Origin: Christensenellaceae bacterium
GTDB taxonomy: Bacteria; Bacillota; Clostridia; Christensenellales; UBA1750
Assembly (NCBI GenBank): GCA_031280685.1
Contig: JAITGM010000035.1
Coordinates: 43,282 to 107,281 of the forward strand
DNA: 64,000 nt
Reading direction: 5' to 3'
This document shows positions 59,895 through 64,000 of the stretch, one piece after another. Position numbers and translations under genes: made by a program. The notes beneath the pieces are model-generated. The model saw only the letters and a list, made by a program, of their open reading frames with translations. It was not told the DNA's origin and did not search any database. Every line of letters starts with the position of its first letter. Position 1 is the stretch's first letter.

Positions 59895-60284
59895 ATGGAA
59901 ATACTGCGCGTGCTGGGCATCACGCTCACGGCGGGTGCGGCGCTGCTCATGCTGCGCGCCCAGGGCCGTGGGGATATCGCCTTTTTGGTTTCCGCGGCCT
60001 TTGCGGGCCTCATGCTTTTTTGGGTCGTCGCCCAGCTTGCGCCCGCCATCCAGAGCCTGACAGCCATGCTGCGCGAAGCAAATTTGCAGGAGGAAACCAT
60101 CGCCCTCCTGCTCAAGGTCGCCGGCGTAGCGCTGGTGAGCGAGTTTGCCGCGCAGATCTGCAGGGACGCGGGCGAAGCCTCGCTGGCCTCAAAGGCGGAA
60201 CTTGCGGGCAAGGCCAGCGTGCTGCTCATGGCGCTGACGCCGCTCTTGGCGCTTTGCCGGCTGGCGCTTTCGCTCATTCCTTGA
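59895..60284 (+). CDS. spoIIIAD: Stage III sporulation protein SpoIIIAD
   Basis: A 129-aa membrane protein with four predicted helices, related to SpoIIIAC. The ATG at 59895 has TGGAGGAG in front. SEFAAQICRDAGEASLASKAELAGK near the C-terminus is the most conserved part. Its stop overlaps the proposed TTG start of spoIIIAE. Confidence 0.92.
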   Translation: MEILRVLGITLTAGAALLMLRAQGRGDIAFLVSAAFAGLMLFWVVAQLAPAIQSLTAMLREANLQEETIALLLKVAGVALVSEFAAQICRDAGEASLASKAELAGKASVLLMALTPLLALCRLALSLIP

Positions 60285-61423
60285 GCAACGGGGGCAAAAA
60301 CACTCCGAAAGCCCTGCTCTGCCTGCTGCTGCTTTGCCTTTGCCTCGGCCTTTCCTTTGCCGCGGAAGAAAGCCCGCTGCTGCCCGGCGCGCTAGATCTG
60401 ATTGAGGGCATCGACCTTGGGCCCTGGCAGCAGCAGACGCCGGGGCTCGACATAAAGGCGCTGCTGCTGCGCTTTGCCTCTGGGGACTTTGCGATGGAAG
60501 ATGGTTTCGCGGGCGGGCTTTTGAGGGAAAGCGCCCTCAAAGAGCTGGCGAACTGCCTGCCAAAGCTGCTGCGGGTAACGGTCGTCGCCCTGATCTTGAG
60601 CCTCTTGACCACCTTCCGCGCGGCCTTTCAAAGCGACGACACCGCAAGGCTTTGCGAGATGATCGCTTACCTGACCGCCGCCGTGCCGCTGGGCTTTGAC
60701 TTCATGGCGCTGGTCGATCAAGGGCAGGCCACGATCAACACCATGAACGCAATCGCCAAAAACGTGCTCCCTACGATGATCTCGCTTCTGGCATCCATCG
60801 GCGCCGGGGTTTCGGCCGCCGCGATCGAGCCGCTGGTTCTGGTCGCGGGCAGCTTCATCGCGGACTTTTTGCGCGGGGTGCTGCTCTTTGCCCTGCGGCT
60901 CATGGCCGTGCTCGTCATCGTCAACTCCCTCACCGAGGATGGGCGCTTTTCAAAGCTTTTAAAGCTGGCGCGCACCTTCATCGGCTGGACCCTCGGCACC
61001 TGCTTCACCTCGTTTTTAGGGCTTTTGGCCATGAAGGGCATGGGCGGGGGCGTGTTCGACTCGGTGGCCCTGCGCGCCACGAAATACGCTGTGGATTCGC
61101 TGGTGCCGGTGGTCGGCGGCCTGTTTAAGGATAGCGTTGAAACCCTGGCGGGCTGCTCGATGATCGTCAAAAACGCGGTCGGCCTGACGGGGATGCTCTC
61201 GCTCTGCGCGGCGCTTCTCGCGCCCGGGGTATCGATTTTGGTGGTCGTGGCCGAATATCGGCTTTGCGCCGCGATCCTCCAGCCGCTGGGCAACACCAGA
61301 CTTTTGCAGGCGTTAGACGACTTTGCCTCGGTGCTGACGCTGCTTTTCATTACCCTGCTCACGGTAGCTGCGATCTTTTTCGTGTTCCTGGCCACGCTGA
61401 TGATGATCGGCTCGGCGTTTTGA
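60281..61423 (+). CDS. spoIIIAE: Stage III sporulation protein SpoIIIAE
   Basis: SpoIIIAE is the largest membrane protein of the channel. The product of about 380 aa starts with a signal-like segment (ALLCLLLLCLCLGLSFA), then many membrane helices. The frame is open further upstream but overlaps spoIIIAD; the TTG at 60281, in the stop of spoIIIAD (TTGA), is the best start by coupling. There is no good ribosome site, so it depends on translation of spoIIIAD. Confidence 0.9.
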   Translation: MSNGGKNTPKALLCLLLLCLCLGLSFAAEESPLLPGALDLIEGIDLGPWQQQTPGLDIKALLLRFASGDFAMEDGFAGGLLRESALKELANCLPKLLRVTVVALILSLLTTFRAAFQSDDTARLCEMIAYLTAAVPLGFDFMALVDQGQATINTMNAIAKNVLPTMISLLASIGAGVSAAAIEPLVLVAGSFIADFLRGVLLFALRLMAVLVIVNSLTEDGRFSKLLKLARTFIGWTLGTCFTSFLGLLAMKGMGGGVFDSVALRATKYAVDSLVPVVGGLFKDSVETLAGCSMIVKNAVGLTGMLSLCAALLAPGVSILVVVAEYRLCAAILQPLGNTRLLQALDDFASVLTLLFITLLTVAAIFFVFLATLMMIGSAF

Positions 61424-61440
61424 ATGGAGGAGGCGGAAAA

Positions 61441-61626
61441 ATGGCGGAACTTACCCAAATGGTGCGGACGCTGTGCCTGCTCACGCCCGCGCTCTTCCTG
61501 CTTGAGATGCTGATTCCAGCCGGCGGGATGCGGAAAAGCGCAAGGCTCGTCTTTGCCCTGATCGAAATGCTGGTGCTTCTGCGGCCCATCGCCGCGCTCG
61601 TCGCCTTAATCAAGGGGGTGGTTTAG
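61441..61626 (+). CDS. spoIIIAF: Stage III sporulation protein SpoIIIAF, very short form
   Basis: The 61-aa product has two membrane helices (TLCLLTPALFLLEMLIPAGG and LIEMLVLLRPIAALVALIKG). SpoIIIAF of Bacillus is about 200 aa and has a soluble C-terminal ring-building domain. Only the membrane part is present here. The gene stands exactly at the AF position, behind GGAGG, so the assignment is by place and helix pattern. Confidence 0.75.
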   Translation: MAELTQMVRTLCLLTPALFLLEMLIPAGGMRKSARLVFALIEMLVLLRPIAALVALIKGVV

Positions 61627-62013
61627 ATGGAAGTGATGTGGAATAAGCTAAAAGGGGGAAGGGGCTTCCCCCTGCTAGCGGCGCTCTGTGCTCTGGGGAT
61701 TTTATTGCTCGCGGCCTCCTATTTTTTGCCCAAAAGCCTGGGCGCCGGGGCTTTGGCGGGCACGCCGGGCGAAACCGAGCTTGAGGAAAGGCTTTGTGGC
61801 GTGCTGCGGCAAATCGAGGGTGTGGGGCGGGTGCGGGTGCTCATTCACGAGGGGGGCGGCGATGAAATCGTTGGAGTCCTCGTGGTGGCGGAAGGCGCGC
61901 AGGAGCTTAGCGTGCGCACGGAGCTCATGCGCGCGGCGATGACCGCCCTGAACGTGCCGGCACGGGCCGTTGAGGTCTTCGCGATGCGGGAGATAAAGGA
62001 GGAAGTACAGTGA
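61627..62013 (+). CDS. spoIIIAG: Stage III sporulation protein SpoIIIAG, short form
   Basis: SpoIIIAG forms a large ring in the intermembrane space. The 128-aa product has one membrane helix (LLAALCALGILLLAASYFLP) and the ring-building motif domain ELEERLCGVLRQIEGVGRVRVLIHEG. It is much shorter than the Bacillus protein (about 230 aa) and lacks the extra beta-triangle insertion. The stop overlaps the GTG start of spoIIIAH. Confidence 0.88.
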   Translation: MEVMWNKLKGGRGFPLLAALCALGILLLAASYFLPKSLGAGALAGTPGETELEERLCGVLRQIEGVGRVRVLIHEGGGDEIVGVLVVAEGAQELSVRTELMRAAMTALNVPARAVEVFAMREIKEEVQ

Positions 62014-62567
62014 AATTCGACCTTAAAAACTTAAAAATGCTGCTCTTTTCAAAGAAGGCGCTGCCGCTGATGGCGCTGCTTCTCGTCACTGGCACGCTAG
62101 GCGCCATTCGCTGGGCGAGCCTGCGCGACGAAGCCGTCTACATTCCGCAAAACCAGTCCCCGGCGGTCGCCGCGGGGGCCGAGAACCCCGATCGGCTGGC
62201 AGAGGCAGCCGGTTCGTCGGGCGACTTCTTTAAGGATTTTAGGGCACAGCGCGAGCGCGCCCGGCAGGATGAAATCGAGCTGCTCAACTCCATCGTGGAG
62301 CGTGAAAACGCGCCGATCGACTCCGTCCGCGAGGCAGACAAGCGCAAGGTGGCGCTGACGCAGTTTTATGAGCAGGAAAGGGGCATTGAAAAGATGCTGA
62401 TCGCCAAGGGCTTCGAGGATGCGGCCGCCTTCATCCAAGAAGGCAGCGTGACCATCATCGTGCGCAGCGAAAAGCTCAGCGAGCTTGACAACGACAAGAT
62501 CCTTGAGGTGGCGCTGCGCGAAAGCAAGCAGGATGCGGCCAACATCAAGATCATTCCCGTGGCCTAG
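62010..62567 (+). CDS. spoIIIAH: Stage III sporulation protein SpoIIIAH
   Basis: SpoIIIAH binds SpoIIQ of the forespore across the two membranes. The 185-aa protein has one N-terminal membrane helix (ALPLMALLLVTGTLGAI), a coiled-coil stretch (FRAQRERARQDEIELLNSIV) and the YscJ-like ring domain with MLIAKGFEDAAAFI and SVTIIVRSEKLSE. The start is a GTG behind AAAGGAGG that overlaps spoIIIAG. SpoIIQ is not in the window. Confidence 0.94.
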   Translation: MKFDLKNLKMLLFSKKALPLMALLLVTGTLGAIRWASLRDEAVYIPQNQSPAVAAGAENPDRLAEAAGSSGDFFKDFRAQRERARQDEIELLNSIVERENAPIDSVREADKRKVALTQFYEQERGIEKMLIAKGFEDAAAFIQEGSVTIIVRSEKLSELDNDKILEVALRESKQDAANIKIIPVA

Positions 62568-62588
62568 GGGGCAAGGGTGCCCTTTCAG

Positions 62589-62618
62589 CAAAGCGGCGGC
62601 GAATTCGCCGCCGCTTTG
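62589..62618 (+). terminator. Palindromic terminator behind the spoIIIA operon
   Basis: A perfect palindrome with 15-base arms, CAAAGCGGCGGCGAA and its complement. The plus strand continues TGTTTGGG, a poor T-run. The stretch 62619-62736 shows no feature. Confidence 0.75.
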
Positions 62619-62736
62619 TGTTTGGGACGGGGCCAAGCCGTTCAATGAAAGGCCGAAAAGCGCAGCTTTTCATCATTGCGCTTGCCGCGCGCGCCGCGCT
62701 GACATGGAACCCCGGCTGAAGGCGCGCGGCCTTCCT

Positions 62737-63246
62737 TTAGAGGAACCAATACTCGCCGATGTGGGCGCTGAGAAGTGCGAGGAAGGCCTTCTGCGTTCCG
62801 CTTTGCATGAGCGCCTCGCCGGCTTGCTTTACGGCTGCGATGAATTCTGGCGAAAGCCCGGCCTCGTCGCTTGAGTAGAGCGGGCAGAGCGGGGCCGCCC
62901 GCAGATCCATTTTGGGCATGATTTTCTCGCCCTTCAAGTAGGGGAAGAGGGGGAAGACGCGGCAGCTTAAGGGGCGCAGGGAGCGTGGGCAGGGCAGATG
63001 GCAGACGAGCAGCTTCACGGGCTCGCCCTTGAAGCAAAGCTCGGAGTCGTACATTTCCATCCAGGTGCCCTGGCCCGCATAGAACGCTTCTTCACCAGGG
63101 AAGAGCAGCATTCCGTTGGGTTCGTCGCCGCCGTCATCCCGGCAGCAGGCCTTTGCGCAGAGCTGTCCGCAATCAAAGCGCAGCGGCGTCGCGCTTTCGA
63201 GCAGGCCAAGCGCTTCTTTGAGCGCTTCCAGGGCCGTTTTACACAT
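62737..63246 (-). CDS. Cys-rich protein, YkgJ-like metal-binding type
   Basis: The 169-aa protein has cysteines in the order FDCGQLCAKACC, LCFKG, CHLPCPRSL, LSCRVFPLFPY and PLCPLY, as in proteins that chelate zinc or iron (YkgJ-type, CxxCxxCC). Function unknown. The start is taken at 63246 (MCKTALEALKEALG), which overlaps the stop of the upstream gene by 8 bases. It is probably co-transcribed with the nucleotidyltransferase-like gene. Confidence 0.75.
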   Translation of the reverse strand: MCKTALEALKEALGLLESATPLRFDCGQLCAKACCRDDGGDEPNGMLLFPGEEAFYAGQGTWMEMYDSELCFKGEPVKLLVCHLPCPRSLRPLSCRVFPLFPYLKGEKIMPKMDLRAAPLCPLYSSDEAGLSPEFIAAVKQAGEALMQSGTQKAFLALLSAHIGEYWFL

Positions 63247-64000
63247 CGCTTTGCTCCTTTGCGCGGCGAAGGAGGGCTTCCTTCGTGTTTTCATCCGGGT
63301 TTTCGATGGCGTAGTCCAAAAGTGCGCTCAGGATGCGCCCAAGCCCGGGGCCGGGCGAAAAGCCCGCACGGATCAGCTCGCCACCGTCTATGGCCAGGCT
63401 CTTTAGGCTGTAGCACTGCCCGCTTTGGCGGATTGTTTCTATTTGCCGCTCGCAAGCCTGAATCCCGGCCAGCTTTTGCTCGCGGCCAGGCTCGTTTTGG
63501 GCCAGGACGTCGGCACGTTTGAGCAAAAGAAGGTCAAGAAAATCTTCCTCGCCCAGCTTGCCCAGCCAGCGCCTGACGCCAGGAGGTGTTTCGGGCAGAG
63601 CGCTGTCGTGCCAGAGCACCAGGGCCGCTACGCGCGAGATGGTTTCCGCATCGTATTTGAGCCGCCGGAGGGCTTGCCTGGCCAACTCCGCGCCCGCTTC
63701 GCCATGGCCGTAAAAATGCCCGAAGCCATCGGCGCCCAGGGGCTTTGCCAAATCGTGCAGCAAAAGAGCAAGGCGCAAGGCAAGCCTTGGCGGCGCGAAA
63801 GAGAGCGCAAGGCAGCTTTGGGCGTACACATCCAGCAGATGGTGCGGGCTGCGCTGGGCAAAGCCCAGCGCGGGCGAAATCTCGGGAATGAGCAGCGCGA
63901 GAACCGAAGGGTACTCCATCAGGATTTCCCGCGCGTTCTTGCCTAGCAACAGGCGCGAAAGCTCGGCCTGGCAACGCTCCGCCGAGATGAACCTCAACCC
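63239..64000 (-). CDS. CCA-adding-enzyme-type tRNA nucleotidyltransferase, C-terminal part (cut by window edge)
   Basis: The N-terminal nucleotidyltransferase head is outside the window. Visible are the RNA- and HD-domain parts: RFISAERCQAELSRLLLGKNA, then HHLLDVYAQS, LALLLHDLAKP with the HD motif, GHGEAGAELARQAL and VLWHDS. This order is that of bacterial tRNA nucleotidyltransferases with an HD domain. The frame is open to the window end. An HD hydrolase without the head cannot be excluded. Confidence 0.8.
   Translation of the reverse strand, partial: GLRFISAERCQAELSRLLLGKNAREILMEYPSVLALLIPEISPALGFAQRSPHHLLDVYAQSCLALSFAPPRLALRLALLLHDLAKPLGADGFGHFYGHGEAGAELARQALRRLKYDAETISRVAALVLWHDSALPETPPGVRRWLGKLGEEDFLDLLLLKRADVLAQNEPGREQKLAGIQACERQIETIRQSGQCYSLKSLAIDGGELIRAGFSPGPGLGRILSALLDYAIENPDENTKEALLRRAKEQSDV

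Overview
The window is a GC-rich, gene-dense stretch of a Gram-positive, spore-forming bacterium, best read as a high-GC member of the Clostridia (Bacillota). Evidence for this is the complete spoIIIA operon, spoIIAA-spoIIAB, strong AGGAGG-type ribosome binding sites, near-perfect sigma-A promoters (TTGACA-17-TATAAT type), an FMN riboswitch in front of ribU, and Clostridia-typical families (CD1247-type protein, TIGR03960/TIGR03936 pair, ylxM-ffh-rpsP-khpA-rimM-trmD). A placement near Christensenellales is a guess. No rRNA, tRNA, CRISPR array, prophage or plasmid functions were seen.

Layout. 1-3.4 kb: 3' part of a class B penicillin-binding protein and pckA. 3.5-13.7 kb (minus strand): a 13-gene type II fatty-acid operon, marR-fabH-acpP-fabK-fabD-fabG-fabF-accB-fabZ-accC-accD-accA-degV, with one promoter and a perfect 15-bp palindromic operator candidate just in front of the MarR gene. 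13.8-18.5 kb: a class A PBP divergent from a reduced FtsH-like protease, then spoIIAA-spoIIAB without sigF. 18.6-22.2 kb: three paralogous exported/lipoproteins, two of them frameshifted, split by a complete AT-rich IS5-type element with inverted repeats and target duplication. 22.2-31.4 kb: leuS, a PHP phosphatase, a broken small kinase, the SRP/ribosome-maturation operon and a secreted beta-helix/SH3 protein. 31.6-33.9 kb (minus): an amino-acid ABC transporter whose binding protein is circularly permuted. 34-45.6 kb: M24 peptidase, efp, CD1247-like, ribU with riboswitch, an Fe-S aldo/keto reductase, a CHAP-like protein, dgt, dnaG-rpoD, trmK-nif3, and a DUF368 transporter. 45.6-51.4 kb: TIGR03960-TIGR03936-rng, a K+ channel, rplU-rpmA. 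51.4-58.1 kb: an 8-oxoguanine glycosylase with a non-canonical start, an epimerase, a duplicated VOC protein, then murI-murC-GNAT and sfsA on the minus strand. 58.3-62.6 kb: spoIIIAA-AH. The right end holds a Cys-rich protein and the 3' part of a CCA-adding-enzyme-type gene.

How it fits together. Most of the window is housekeeping: membrane lipid synthesis, peptidoglycan precursors and polymerases, translation, replication/transcription initiation and sporulation. The most unusual points are the circularly permuted SBP-3 lipoprotein, the exported protein family next to spoIIAB, the FtsH variant that lacks the extracytoplasmic domain, and a set of homopolymer-associated frameshifts confined to accessory genes. 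I do not see a clear multi-gene defence or other novel system.
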